A stretch of 64,000 bases of DNA from the NCBI GenBank assembly GCA_028023455.1, contig JAQFVV010000003.1:2642925-2706924 (forward strand), written 5' to 3'. Position 1 is the first letter of the stretch; each line of letters begins with the position of its first letter. Below the pieces are notes generated by a model. The model made no database searches, was not told the origin of the DNA, and saw only the letters and a list, made by a program, of their open reading frames with translations. This stretch comes from Epiperipatus broadwayi. Its lineage: Eukaryota > Onychophora > Udeonychophora > Euonychophora > Peripatidae. This document shows positions 11,489 to 23,570 of this stretch, one piece after another. A program made the translations under genes and the position numbers.

Positions 11489-11920
11489 GAAGAGGAGACT
11501 TTATTTGAATACATAGAGAGCCTACAAGAGTTTTCAAAATATACAAAGTAGGAGAGAAAGAAATAATAATAATAGCAAATAACCATTCAGTATGCATAGC
11601 ACAAGATTAGTGGAGAGCTATATATGAGAGGCCGGACAATTTTAAAAAAATACATTAAAGCGTTAATGTGTAGATTTTGGAGCATAGAAAGGCAAGAAAA
11701 ACTGCAAAGGGATGTAGAAAGAGAAAAATATATGAAAGAGGAGGGGATGTATACACAGTTTTCTCTGAAACAAATAACGAAGTTAAAAAAGGTAATCGAA
11801 TACCCGATCTCGGAATACCAGATGATGAGTATAGTAAAGAGAAACATGCCAAAATATGTACAGAATAGACTATCTACCTGTATCCATAAAGTATTGGAGG
11901 AGGTATTGGAAGCACTTTGA
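11489..11920 (+). pseudogene. gag of element A, broken
   Basis: Gag would form the particle that holds element RNA. The frame reads ETLFEYIESLQEF, then stops, then GRTILKKYIKALMCRFWSIE and EKYMKEEGMYTQFSLKQI (11624-11917). It matches the element C gag block by block. No CCHC zinc knuckle is visible. At least two in-frame stops, including the TGA at 11918, separate it from the protease, which follows in the same frame. Confidence 0.7.
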
Positions 11921-12395
11921 ATAGAGGAAAGCATAGAGGAACAAGAGGATCAAGAAGAAACTAAACCCAAAGTGTTAAATGTAGTAATAGAAGAAAGAGT
12001 ACAGACAATGGCTGACCAAACATGCCCAGTGATCACAGTAAAAGTACAGGGGATTCAAGTGCAAGCATTGTTGGATTCAGGGAGCCAAGTCTCTATATTT
12101 TCCAATGAAATACTAAACCAAATTAGGAATCAGGAAGGGAAAATACACATATTACCTCTAAAAAAAATCAGAAATAATGATGGCAAATGGTAAAAGAGTT
12201 AGGCTCGACCCCATGCAGGTATATGGAGAAATACAGGTGGGAAAACAAAGGATACAACATACGCTATTATCAATGACAAATTTAATAGAAGATATGATAC
12301 TGGGGTCAGACTTTATGCATCAGACTCACACCAAAATTAATTACTGTAAAAAAATAGCGATAATAGAAAATAAAAGAATTTTGTTTAGTGAATGA
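11921..12395 (+). pseudogene. aspartic protease of element A, frameshifted
   Basis: A retroviral-type protease cleaves the polyprotein. ALLDSGSQVSIFSNEIL (inside 11972-12193) carries the catalytic DSG. The flap and second-half block, DMILGSDFMHQT, lies in another frame (12177-12395), with a frameshift between them near 12180. TGA at 12393-12395 ends the second piece. Confidence 0.75.
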
Positions 12396-13858
12396 AGTAG
12401 TCAAAGTAATAAAGTAGTACAGATGATAGTAGAGGATATTTATGAGGAAATAGAGAACAAAGTAAGCAAGTTAAAGAAAATATAATAACACTGGGAAAAC
12501 CGACTCAGAGATATATTACAGCAGCATGAACGAGTATTTGCTATGAACCCTGGCATTATAAAGGGATATGTACACCGGATAAGAGTAAAAGAGAAGACTC
12601 AGTTTCAGGGGAGATCATACCCTATTCCAGTTAAATATAAAACTAAAATAGACAGTCAAATACGACAGATGGAACAATGGGTAATCATAAAAAAACAGCA
12701 GTCTCCTTATATAAACCCTCTGGTAATTGGAAAAAAAATACGGCTCCATGAGGGTATGTTTAGATATGCGGCAGTTAAATGCTATTATGATACCAGACAG
12801 AGATGTACTCGTATAACAGATTTACTGTTAGAATTTCATGAAAAGAAGTACTTCTCATCTTTTGACTTAACTTTGGGTTACTGGCAGATGCCACTTCATA
12901 GAGAAGATCAAAAGTACACCACATTTAGATATGAGGGGTATACATATGTGTTTCAATGTGTGCCATTCAGGCTGGTTAATAGTGGATCCGGTTTGTTACA
13001 CTGTTTAGACCAGGTATTATCCAACAGGGTGAAACAGTTCATCATATATTATATGGATGATGTTGTAATAGCTTCACATTCCTCTCAAGAGCATTTAGAA
13101 AAATTATCAGTGTTTTACAGGAATGTCAAAAGAAAAACATTACGATCAATTTTAAAAAAAGGAACATTTTGCAAAAAGAAATTTCATTTTTATGTCATCT
13201 TGTCTGCATGCAAAGTGTAAGCCTGCATCCTGATAAAATTGAAGCAATAACCAATTTTTCTCAACCTAAGAATAAGAAACAAATCAGATCATTTCTCAGC
13301 ATATGTAACTTTTATCAGAGATTCTATGAGAATTTTTCCAGAGACACAGAAGTGCTTATACAACTGCTTAGAAAAGAAAGTCAATGGGAGTGGGGAGAAA
13401 AACAATGTGAAGCATTCAAAACGATTAAAGAAAACTTTCTAAAAGTAGTTATACTTGCTTATCCTGATTTTAAAAAAACCTTTTATGCTACAAATGGACA
13501 GCAGAAAAGTTGGGTTGGGGGCCATTCTATTTTCAAGAAAATGAAGAAAGAAAACCACAAGTCTATATTTTTTAAGTAGAACTCTAAATCAAGTAGAAAG
13601 AAATTATACAGCTATTGAAAGGGCAGTGCTGGCCATAATTTGGGCATTAAACAAACTCAAACATTTATTACTAGGATCGGAGATTATCATTATCATGGAC
13701 CATAAGAATTTGGAGTTTATTAACAAATGCTATTTAACAAATGATAGACTTATAAGATGGGCCCTATATCTTCAAACATTCACTTACTGGGTAGTACATT
13801 GCTCAGGAAAATAAAATATAGTACCCAATATACTGAGTAGAAATCCGGCTCCAGACAA
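12396..13858 (+). pseudogene. reverse transcriptase and RNase H of element A, frameshifted
   Basis: RT makes cDNA and RNase H removes the RNA template. The first piece (12543-13220) has the linker NPGIIKGYVHRI, then INPLVIGKK, FSSFDLTLGYWQM, FQCVPFRLVNSG and the catalytic YYMDDVVIAS (about 13046-13075), which is intact. A frameshift near 13190 moves to 13169-13579 (SLHPDKIEAI, KNKKQIRSFLSICNFYQRF, the connection region). A third piece, 13626-13814, has RNase H residues (LAIIWALNKLKHLLLG, IIIMDHKNLEF). All pieces align with element C. At least two frameshifts and several stops make it non-functional as one protein. Confidence 0.85.
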
Positions 13859-14110
13859 AGGTCAGAACCTAACACCAGAGGGAGCCTGATCAACCCCACT
13901 TGCAATAGAGTCTGATAAAGTGATGAAAAGTGGTATGAAGAGAATAAAGTTTTTTTAAGCATCTGATTTTACATGCAAAAAACTAATACAAGGCTGTAAT
14001 AATATCAAACAGACCAGAAATCATGTACAAGATAATAATAATTACAGTGGTATAGAATGATGAACGGGACGTTGATGTTTCAGGTTAAGCGGAGGATAGA
14101 TTGATGGAAA
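13859..14110 (+). pseudogene. integrase N-terminal fragment of element A
   Basis: DNA blocks such as CTAATACAAGGCT (near 13983) and TTGATGTTTCAGGTTA (near 14072) match the element C integrase start. Similarity stops near 14110, before the zinc-binding HHCC and the DDE core. Confidence 0.6.
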
Positions 14111-15505
14111 ATAGTTATACCTCAGAAAAGTAATGACACAGTAAAGAAAAAAAGTGCCAAACAACATGTCGCACACTGTCATTTGTTTCAATTTTGTGTT
14201 ATGCCCTAGATTCATGTGAACATTATGAGTGCACTGGACTAAGCCCAGAACACAATGAACCAATATAAATATAGATTTCAAGGGTTATCTTATTATCATT
14301 TTAGAAGCTGTGGAAAAATATTATTTCATGTTGGAATCCTTATGCTAGTGTATGCATGTGGTATCATACCTTTCCAGTGGTAAATTGATTTGTCATACAT
14401 ATTATTTTATATATTTAATCTGCAAAGTGTATGCCAATTATTAATTCAGCAATAAATTTTTGTTTAGTACCAATAAAATGAAGAAAATGTATGTTCTGAT
14501 TAACATTTCCTCTTTTTAAAAAAGTAAATGCTATATTGTTAACAAAAGAAAACAAAACAATAACAGAAATGAAATGTATTAAACCAGGGTATTGAATAAA
14601 TAACATCATTAAGCATATAAGAATGCACAGGTGCAGAATTATTTGCAATAAATTAAAACTTAAAAATGGTGCACTTGTGACCAACTATAACCAACTTTTC
14701 ACTTAGTCCAAAAAAAAAAAAAAGAATGTGAGCAAAGAGTATTATAAGACCTTTTAAATTTTACAAAAAAAAAAAATCCATGATTATGAATGAACTATGT
14801 GATAAAATAATGATTCAAAGATTGACAAAGTCAGGAAAAATAGTATTTCTTATATAGGACCAAAACAACCATGTAAAATATATAGGAAAATAACAGAAAC
14901 ATTACAATGAGCATGTAGTGTTTAGCAAAGATCTACTCAAAGTTATAATTTTCAATAAAAATATATTACTTAATATCCAGATATAGGCTTTAAATTTAGT
15001 AAACTTCAAATATATCTTTAATGTTATCTACATAGGTAAATGTGTTTGAAATATAAAAATGAGAATTAAATCTATATTCTAAATATGTATATATGTTGAA
15101 AAAATATAGAGACTAACTAAAGAAATATACACAAAAATAAGAAGAAGAAACAAAATTGCTTGCATATAAAACTGCTATCTATAATATTTGAACCAGAGGA
15201 CTAGTTTTCATGAGGGAAAAAATAAAATAAAATAGTGATATTCAAAAATTATGTAAGTTTATATGCAACATATTAAACAAAAACAACTACTATTGGTTAA
15301 AAGATTACACCAAGAAATTTAACTGACTAATCGCTAATTTATTTCAGTGTACATTAAAAAACTGCATTAAAATGTATCTAAAAAATATAACCATATGACT
15401 ACACAAATATATGTGTGTATATACAAAAAATATTTTATATTCACATTAAAAATTAAAATAAAATCTAAATGAATTGTGAATGCATATTAATTAAATATTA
15501 CAAAT

Positions 15506-15536
<31 letters not shown>

Positions 15537-15829
15537 AAATCAATAATTAAATAATTTTAATGAATCATATGTATATGATATATGTTTATACATCCATCAA
15601 CATACACACACAAAAAAAATTTACATATATGTAAATGTAAAAATAAATAAATGAAATAAAGTAAAAAACACATTAGAAAATTAGATTATTTAAAAATCTA
15701 ATAGTGTCTATGTTTAAATTATAAGGTCTTGAATCAAAAAGTAAAAAAAACATTTCTTTTGTTTTCTCTTTCTCATGGAAAAATAATTATTCTGTAAAAT
15801 GATTAAACTCAAATCATCAAATGAATGAA
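14111..15829. other. AT-rich spacer with (AT)n microsatellite
   Basis: Nothing coding recognised. (AT)n lies at about 15511-15536. Short open frames here (for example 14415-14684 minus) lack domain-like composition. Confidence 0.45.
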
Positions 15830-15839
15830 CTGCTAAATT

Positions 15840-16760
15840 AAAATGTTTTAATACCAATCTGCCTTATTTTTATGCAAAATCTCAAATCTATAATAAGTTA
15901 TAGTAATATGTAGATTATATACTGATTCACCTACATAATGTTTCAAATTCCTATTACACTTTTGTAACTGACATAGTTAGGGATATACTACTTAAAGTTA
16001 TTCATATTACTTTGGACTATTTTTTATCAATATATTTGCACATAAGACATCTTTTATTACCACATGGAAAACAATATTTTTCTGATACAAAATTACTAAT
16101 CAAATATATCTTTAAGTGTTCTGTGCCTTCACTATACAACCTTAGGGGATTGGGAAATATATATTTTAAATAATGTGTAGAACTTAATATATTAAAATGT
16201 TTCCACAATATATAATTAATATTAGGTAAGTCACTATTAAAATTAAGTACCAATGGTGGAACTTATTTTTTGTCTTTAGATAAAAAGTTCCTTCTCAATT
16301 TACTGAAGACTTTAAAACTATTATTTAACAATGACTTAGAATGTATCATTTTCATCAATCTACTATATATATAATCTTATTTTTTGTTGTATAAATTTTT
16401 CATTACTACAAATTCTTGGTTGCTATGAAAATGTAGATAGTTATGGTTATCAGTTGGTTTGCTATATACAGTATTACTAAAAAAATTATTAATGTAAATA
16501 ATTTCAACATTAAAAAAATAGGCAATTGTTTTAAAAAAATTAATTGTAAAATGTATATTTTTATTAAAATTATTTATATAGACTAAGAATCTATGAAGTT
16601 CAATTTCATAATGTTACTATATCATAAAAATATCATCTATACATCTAAATGAAGTGTGTGAATTTAAGCCTAGAATTACCAAATATAAATGATTCTAGTT
16701 GTACCATAAAAGGGTTAGAATAACTTGGTGACATTTTTGTACCAATTGTAGTATTTGTTT
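15840..16760 (-). pseudogene. PLE reverse transcriptase with CxxC-type linker and GIY-YIG relic
   Basis: This is a retroelement polymerase plus nuclease. Palm blocks GTKMSPSYSNPF and IDDIF (catalytic DD) are present, then FFSNTVYSKPTDNHNYLHF, a signature of PLE and related RTs. The open piece 16017-16253 carries NINYILWKHFNIL and CFPCGNKRCLMCKYI, the conserved cysteine linker (CGxxRCxxCxxI) seen before the nuclease in Neptune/Poseidon-type PLEs. After stops, YVGESVYNLHI looks like the YIGET motif of GIY-YIG. Multiple stops and frameshifts show that it is inactive. This linker is absent from the PLEs at 3-8 kb and 57-60 kb. Confidence 0.78.
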
Positions 16761-17207
16761 TTGTAAATAATATGTTGAATTGAAAGTGAATGAAATAATT
16801 CAGTAAACAGAGATAATTTGCCTTTGATATTGCTAAGAAAATATCAATTACTACTAAGTGACAATTTCTCTAAGGCTAAACAAGTTTTTCCATTATCCTA
16901 CAATAACTCTTTTGAACCCTATTGTTGCATGTATTATATTGATTGTAAGTAAAATTATGTAGTAGAATTATGCTTTCATTTTCCACATTGGTTACTTAGT
17001 GATTGGTTTGACATTAATTCATCATCATGTTTACCAAGTCTAAGTCTTGTAAAATGACATACAATACTGTGACATTGAATTCATTATTTGTGTATATATA
17101 TATATATAAGTATGATTTTTTAACTAGGATTTTTATCTTTCTATTAGATAAGTGAAACTAATCTATCATTATATTTCTTTAATATAACGAAAAATAAACA
17201 TTTGTTG

Positions 17208-17210
<3 letters not shown>

Positions 17211-17246
<36 letters not shown>

Positions 17247-17254
17247 GGGGGGGG
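17211..17254. repeat. (AT)17 followed by G10
   Basis: A long AT dinucleotide run directly joined to a run of ten G. The duplicate at 26.1 kb has neither of these runs, so the repeat expanded after the copies separated. Confidence 0.9.
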
Positions 17255-17903
17255 TATTTACTCCATAAAATGAAAATACATGCTCAACCACCTATTAATT
17301 TTATATTATAAATGAGTTTGATTTGGTGGTGAAAGTGAATACAAAGTTTGGATGTAAGCTAACCTTACATTAAAATTTTAACACTTATTCAGAGTATATG
17401 CCTTTGGTTTAGCATTGGATTGTCTGTTTAAAAAGAAGGATCATAAAACCTATTTATTCTAATTTCTATTGTTTCCTCACTACTTCTTTCCGATTTTTTG
17501 CTTTATTGCTTGCATCATAGTGAGATGGAGATTTATATATGTTTTTTTTTATTGTTATTATGATGGTTGTATGGTGTGAAGTCAACTGATAATATGTCTC
17601 TATTACAGATGGCACATTGTCAAACTTGTTAGTCTTTACTCTGCTCCTTTTTTAGGTTTATTGGTTTCCCTAAGGACTAACTAAATGTTGGAATGTCCAC
17701 CATTCTGTATGGATCAACCCCTAAGTCTCAGTTGACTCTAAATCATCACAGTAATTGCTTTTGCAATTACCTGGGGATTCTCTCATCATAGATTAATGAC
17801 TCCCTATTTTTATATTATCTCACTTCCTTTTCTAACTCTAATTGAGATTTATGCCTATCCTTTTCTGCTTATCAGTTAAATACCTACTCATTGGCCACTC
17901 TCT

Positions 17904-19100
17904 TTAATCAAAATAAGGTTTTAAACTGCAAGTGTTATATGTTTCCTTCACTTTTCCATTTACTTCTATCCAAAATGCATTTGGAACTGACTGTTTCACA
18001 ATAGTGAATGGTCCCTTGTATTGGTTATAAAATTTTTGGCATTTCCCTTCCATTGGATTACTCATATGGGGTTTTTTGATGAGTACTTTGTCCCCTATCT
18101 TGAAGTTGTGGGGACTCTCTTTTATTTTTGTTCCACCTCTCATTCTTATTTGTTAATTGCTCATATGCTTGTTATGTAATATCATATGCTTGTTATGTAA
18201 TATGGAGATACACTGGTTGAAGTGTAGTCTTATGACCATTAATTGAGTCGATTCAATGTAATTGACAACATGCTCAGTTTGCCTTGACTACATGCTCTGT
18301 TTATCTTACCCACCCTTTATGCTTATACTCTAGGTAAGTCCTGAATAAACATCCAAGCTGCCACATTACATATTCACTAGTGTTCAACTGTGGTTTCCTA
18401 ATGGATGTGAGCACATATCTGATTTGAAAATTTTTCACCCATTTTTTCCATTTTTTGGATAGGAAAGGCATACCATGGTCATTTGTTAGGATTGTCTTGG
18501 GCTTCCTTATTCTTCAAATTGGAGGGTGTCTAATACCTTGATCATGTGTCTGGTATTAGCTTGGAGTATTGGATAAGCTGAAATGTATTTTGAGATCATA
18601 AGCAACCAATAAGTATTTCTTTTTGTTATATGGGTGTAATGGCCCATAATAATCGATTGCTAATATCTCATTTGGTCTTTTGGGTATGATTGATTTTAAA
18701 GTTTTGCTGTAATTTTATTTACTAGCTTGGCTTGTAAGCACACTAGACAATCTTGAAGTGACTTTAAAATATCTTTATACATTCTTGGCTAGTAAAACCA
18801 AATTCTCATAAGTGTGTTCTGTTTTATGGGCACCAAACTATCTGTATAAACAGTAGATATATTTTATGAGTGGGTCACACAATTTTTTAGGTATTACTAC
18901 CATCTACTCATGTTGATCTATGTTTTCTTTGTAAAATAAGACCTGGTTTTCTATCTTATAGTATGTGAGATCCTTTGACATTCAAAACTTTCTCTTTCAA
19001 AATTTTTATGATTGCCTTTAAATCTGGGTCTTCAAATTATAATTGAGGTAGGTTCCCTAAATTGTTCTCTACATTACTATCAGTTATTAAATTGATACTT
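17904..19100 (-). pseudogene. integrase of element B, decayed
   Basis: Integrase joins cDNA to the chromosome. Read on the minus strand, the core has TILTNDHGMPFLSKKW (second catalytic Asp, near 18480) and SIRKPQLNTSEYVMWQLG (catalytic Glu region, near 18370). The C-terminal piece 17904-18143 reads FKIGDKVLIKKPH and YKGPFTIVKQSVPNAFWIE, a GPF/Y-type module that marks Ty3/gypsy integrases. The zinc-binding region near 18750-18850 is barely recognisable. Stops and shifts break the frame several times. Confidence 0.75.
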
Positions 19101-19116
19101 GTAACATAGGCATTCT

Positions 19117-19690
19117 CTACCAACAAATGATTCTGTTCTGACCTACATGGGTTATGACTAAGCACATCAGCCACAACATTCTTGGATCCTTTACAGTATT
19201 GCATGGTACAATTGAATTCCTATAACAACAAACTCCACATGACTCGATGACAGTCAGGTAGCTGTGATTCAGGAATTCAAGGCTTTTATGGTCTGTGATC
19301 ACTATCATCATCGATATGAGCAGCATCTGTCAAAACTTTTTTAAAAAGCACATTATTTCTAGTGCTTCTGCTCAGTAACTGTGTAATTTATTTATCTTCT
19401 GGACCTAAGCCACTGATGAAATAGAGGACCCCAGGCTGGCCATCCTCCTGGATCTGAGATAGCATTACCCCTAATCTGAAACTACTACTCTCTGTTTGGA
19501 CAATGAATGGTTTATTAAAATCAGGGAAGGCTAACATGGTTTGCTCTAAGAACCCTGTTTTAATATTTTCAAATGCCTTGTCCTGTTCCTGCCAGTTCCA
19601 TCCTCATCTTTTCTAATTAGTTTTAAGTGGTTCTATGTGGTCTGAGAACTTCTGGTAGAAACAGTTGTAAAAGTTACACAGGCCTAAAAA
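19117..19690 (-). pseudogene. RNase H region of element B, frameshifted
   Basis: The minus strand reads MIVITDHKSLEFLNHSYLT (the late RNase H Asp block, 19326 downward), and a frame change follows. Upstream (19330-19690) only DNA-level similarity to the RNase H and connection regions of A and C remains. Confidence 0.65.
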
Positions 19691-20345
19691 TTATCTAATT
19701 TGTTTTCTGTTGGTTTGGTTTAGGAAAGTTTTGAATGGCACTGATCTTTTCCAGATGAGGCCTTATCCCATTGTACTCAACAATATGATCTAGGATGACT
19801 ACCTGGTTTGAAATTAGAGTACTCTTCTTGAAATTGATTTTGACCCCTCTTTTATAGCATTCTTCAAAAAATATAGTAAGATGTTGATGTTCTTCAATTG
19901 TGGCAGATGCAATGATCAAATCATCCACATAAATAGTTATGATCTGTTTAACCTCAATAGATAGGGTCATATCTAGATATCTAATCAAACCAGCACTCCT
20001 ATTTATCAATCTTAAAGGCCTATTTATCAATCTTAAAGGCATCCTACTGAACTGATATGTAAAACCATAATATTGGAAGCCAGTGTATTGTTGATCTTCA
20101 GAATGGAGTTCAATCTGCCAATAGGTGGATGTTAGATCGAAAGTGAAAAACACCTTCTTGTTTCCAAATCTCACAAATAATTTGTATATGGGCAATGAAA
20201 GGTTCCTGTCCATGACAGTAATTTTGTTTAGTTGTCTAGCATCCAAACAAAATCTCATCAACCCTTCTTTCTTCTTCACAGTTACAACTGGATTATAGTA
20301 AGGTGAAATTCATTTGGAAATAATCCCCAATCCAGCATTTTACTA
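19691..20345 (-). pseudogene. reverse transcriptase of element B with 7-residue duplication
   Basis: The open piece 19695-20279 contains FCLDARQLNKITVMDRN, FFTFDLTSTYWQIELH and FQYYGFTYQFSRMPLRLINR. The catalytic block IYVDDLIIAS is intact, followed by EEHQHLTIFFEECYKRGVKI. The segment PLRLINR occurs twice in a row, because 21 nt are tandemly repeated at 20000-20040 of the plus strand, just before the palm. Apart from that this is the best preserved part of element B. The fingers upstream are interrupted. Confidence 0.85.
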
Positions 20346-21007
20346 ATCAGTTTGAATATTTCTTCATGTTCCTGGTATGGAATGGGTATGATTTGGATTG
20401 AAATGGTTTGTCATGTACTAATCTAATTCTCTGTTGAAATCCATTTATCACTCCTGGTATCTCTGAGAAAATCAGGTGAAATTCATTAATAACAGATCGC
20501 AATTTTAAATGCATCATCACTTCCAAGAAAGTTGGACATTGTGAGTTCTTCTGGGATATTGGATATAACTTCAGGTAGATCATATCTCAGAAGCAATGTC
20601 ATCTCCAAGACTTCATTTACTTTAACTGTTTTGTTACAGAAATCAATAATGCAGGTGTTCAAATAGAGGAAGTCTGCCCCTAGAATAACATCATGGATTA
20701 GGCTATTCAGTATTAAAAACACATGGTAGAGGATTGTTTGGCCTACTTTGATCTCAACCCAGATTTGCTTTTGTGCTAGTTTAGCTTTCCTGCTGTTAGC
20801 CATGGTAACCTGAATAGATTTCAGTGGTAAGGTTTTGATGTTGGAATTTTTGGTCAGAATCTTCTGGTAGAATTTGTCTGACACAACTGAAATCTGGCTA
20901 TCAGAATCTAACAGTGCCTTAACCAGCAAGCCCTCCAAAAAAATCTCTATCATGGGGCAGCTTTGCAAAGTAAAGTTGGGTGCTTTATCCTCCCATGAAC
21001 ACATCAT
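20346..21007 (-). pseudogene. protease and linker of element B
   Basis: 20486-21007 reads LLVKALLDSDSQISVVSDKF, where the catalytic D-S/T-G has become D-S-D, then DVILGADFLYLN. 20347-20583 (other frame) carries the linker FSEIPGVINGFQQRIRLVHD that leads into RT. The changed glycine would be expected to disable the protease. Confidence 0.78.
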
Positions 21008-21099
21008 ATTAGTGATTTTTCAATCAGGGGTTTGGTTCACATTCCTCAGGGTCATTTTGGTTTCTTGAGGTGAGAAACATAGCCTCAAGTACCTTTCTA

Positions 21100-23089
21100 G
21101 TTTGGTTTTTTCTGGACTGTGGGTATGTAATTACTGCACCCTGGTTTTGGGGATTTCCTCAGACTATGAGGAGGGCTTATCCCTGTTTTGTTAATACTTA
21201 TCCAGTTTCTTTTGGGTGACCAGATGTAAGAAGGGTTCCTTTGTAAGGATTTTCCCTTCCAATGGCTGGTATCATTGTTATTTTTCCTTTTTTGTAGAAT
21301 ATGGCATTGACAGTGGCTGCCTCTTTTCTTTTCTCTAATCCCTTTTCTCGTGTTCTAGTTGACAGGTTGGTATTGTTCATGTCTATGTTGTTCAGCAATT
21401 CAGCTATCTGCTCAATGCTTCTAGCACTGGTACATAATAGCGATTGCTCTATTTTAATTTTTTTTATAATTTCACCCTCAGGTGGTAGGTGTTAAGTGTT
21501 CTTAACTTTGTGACCTGGCAGTAAAAGAACATTATCAAAGTCTCTCTTGGTGTTGACCTGTACTTCTCCTGGAATAGTTGGTATAACAGGGCCTCTTGCC
21601 TATTCCTATTTCAGAAATTCTTGACTAACAGTTTGGTAGTCGTCAAATGTGGATGGGGCTTGGAATAATGACCAAACCATCTCCTTGAAGATGGCTGTAT
21701 GCAATGATCACTTTCTCTTCTGATAAATTTCCATTTTTTGAAAAGTAAAGATTGACACTCCTAAGATGCTCAATGTGGGCTTTGTTAGTGGCTCCCTTGA
21801 ATATTTTTAACCTTACAAACTGGTTAATTGTGCTGAATTGGGCTGGGTGGCCATGCATCTTATTTATCTCAGGGATGTTCATCTGTGGTGTCAATACATT
21901 GATTTCAGGGTTGGCCTGATAAGTATTTGGGACTAACACTTCTAAATTAAAGTTAAGAGAATAAATTTTCCTCTTAGGCATTATATGATGTGGGAGAGTA
22001 GGTTTCTTACAAGGATCTTTCTTTATCTGCTTGTTGTTGAGGGCAACATCCAAGTGATTTTCCCTATCAATCCATTCTTCCCTATTATTCTGGGTTGTTG
22101 AGTCAATCCTGATTTGTGGGTTTCCATGGTTGGTGTCCTTTGAAACAGCTGAGACTTGATCTTTACAATTCTCTGGTTGAGAGCTTCATATAAATTGTCA
22201 ATCCAGTCCTGTGTTTCATTTACATAATCAACCAGTTTCTTCAGAATGGTCCTGTCTAGGATTGTTTCAGTCTCTGATAAGGCTATATTGTCCTCAAGTC
22301 ACTTAAGATAATGGTTAAGGACTCTTAGTATCCTATCCCATGACCCTGCCTCGACATTGTTTCACAGAGTTGATCTATCCTTGAGTATTCAACTTGGAAC
22401 TCCTTTTTTGATTTTGTCTCATAGATTTTCCTGTTCCACGTGCATCTCATCTGAGATCTCTTGACTCTTGTGTACGTCATCACATTTGACATTTAATTGC
22501 CCAATGATGCTACATTTAAACTATTTGAACCATTTCTGGCACTTTAAATCTTTTTATCAGCTTCATTTTTTAGGTTGCCAAGTGTTTGTTTTATTTCAGA
22601 GTTGTCTCTCTGAACACTATACAAGTTGATGGACAATTTTTCCATATCTGTGGACAGCCTAATCTTTATATGACTCATATCTATTTTTAGATCTGATCTA
22701 ACACTATCCATGTACACTTTCAACTTTTCTTCCATGTTGGCCATCCTGTTACTGAATTCTTCCTTCATTCCCATTTTATCATTTTTCATGTCTGTTCATA
22801 TTACTTAGTCATTCTTGCTTCCATGTCAGTGAGCATTTGGAGTATTTGTTCCATCATTGTTCTCTCCAGTATCCCAGGTTATTTTGCTTTCAGGTGCCTG
22901 GCCACTTCCTCATCAAGTATTCCTTGTGCTTGAGGTAACACTTGAACTGCAACCTGCCTGTGGAAGGTGATCAACTTCAGTCATAGACCCCTTGGCTATT
23001 TGGCTCTGCAAAGACCATTTTCTCCTACTACTAGAATTAGCTTCCATTTCACAATCACTAACATCTTGTAATTCCTCAGTATGTTCCAT
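21100..23089 (-). pseudogene. gag region of element B, broken
   Basis: An ATG at 23089 (minus) starts MEHTEELQDVSDCEMEANSS. Stops follow, then a coiled-coil-like piece, 22544-22789 (MANMEEKLKVYMDSVRSDL). A gag-like piece, 21643-22053, has FKGATNKAHIEHLRSVNLYF and EKVIIAYSHLQGDG, typical of retrotransposon capsid N-terminal regions. 21198-21398 is a polar tail. I see no zinc knuckle. Frame breaks at several points. Confidence 0.65.
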
Positions 23090-23547
23090 ATTTTTGCTTA
23101 TTAACAGTTTACCATTATCATTAAAAACTTTTCTCAGTAGTTAAGTATAATGTTATTCACTTTTTTTATAAATATAGAGATGTGTCATAGGACCTCATGC
23201 TATTTCTTTATCATTTAGCACATATATTTAACTTCTCACTGCATTTTCATGTTGGTGTATATGTTACTTTTAATACCTATTTTTTAGCCTGTCTGTTTAC
23301 TTGCCTAGTTCACCTATTTTAATGTAATTTTATTAGTTAATTATTTATTTGTGGTCTTAGTATATTCTCATTTCCATCAATCAATTCATATTTGATGTGT
23401 CACATCAAGTTCCTTTCTTGGTTATTTGTATTAATCAGCTGCTACTTAGATAATTCCAATCAAAGTGAAGAAGTTCCAATAGTTTTTTTTCTTTTTTTTA
23501 AATATACCAGTCCAATGACTGGATCTCCATGGAAACTTACATTTTTA

Positions 23548-23567
23548 GCCCCTAAGTATGGGTGCCA
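23548..23567 (-). promoter_or_regulatory. candidate primer-binding site of element B
   Basis: The minus strand reads TGGCACCCATACTTAGG about 460 nt before the gag ATG, preceded by ...CCATCACACTT. It resembles the A and C sites in its first bases. The tRNA is not identified. Confidence 0.35.
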
Positions 23568-23570
23568 AAG

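Larger units (their letters stand above)
9580..14110 (+). mobile_element. Ty3/gypsy retrotransposon A, decayed, 3' end missing
   Basis: The order is LTR-like region, PBS-like site, gag, protease, RT, RNase H and the start of integrase, all plus strand and all related by eye to element C. The match to C ends in the integrase zinc-binding region near 14110. There is no integrase core and no 3' LTR, so the element is truncated. The coding part is split by stops and frameshifts. Confidence 0.8.
15830..17400 (-). mobile_element. Penelope-like element of a second type (Neptune/Poseidon-like), minus strand
   Basis: Minus-strand reading gives PLE blocks in the right order: GTKMSPSYSNPFM (near 16700), RCIDDIFMI (near 16640), YSKPTDNHNYLHF (near 16450), PCGNKRCLMCKYI (near 16040) and YVGES (near 15940). 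The first 0.5 kb (16920-17400) is also found at 25803-26255. Ends are approximate. Confidence 0.75.
17500..23570 (-). mobile_element. Ty3/gypsy retrotransposon B, decayed, minus strand
   Basis: Read on the minus strand from right to left: a PBS-like site (23567-23548), gag (from 23089), protease, RT, RNase H and integrase (stop at 17904). It is more distant from A and C than those are from each other. I could not identify matching LTRs, so the outer limits are guesses. Confidence 0.78.

Noticed and set aside
11125-11934. Long minus-strand frames opposite element A gag
   Set aside because: They are shadows of the A-rich plus-strand gag; the plus strand matches element C gag block by block.
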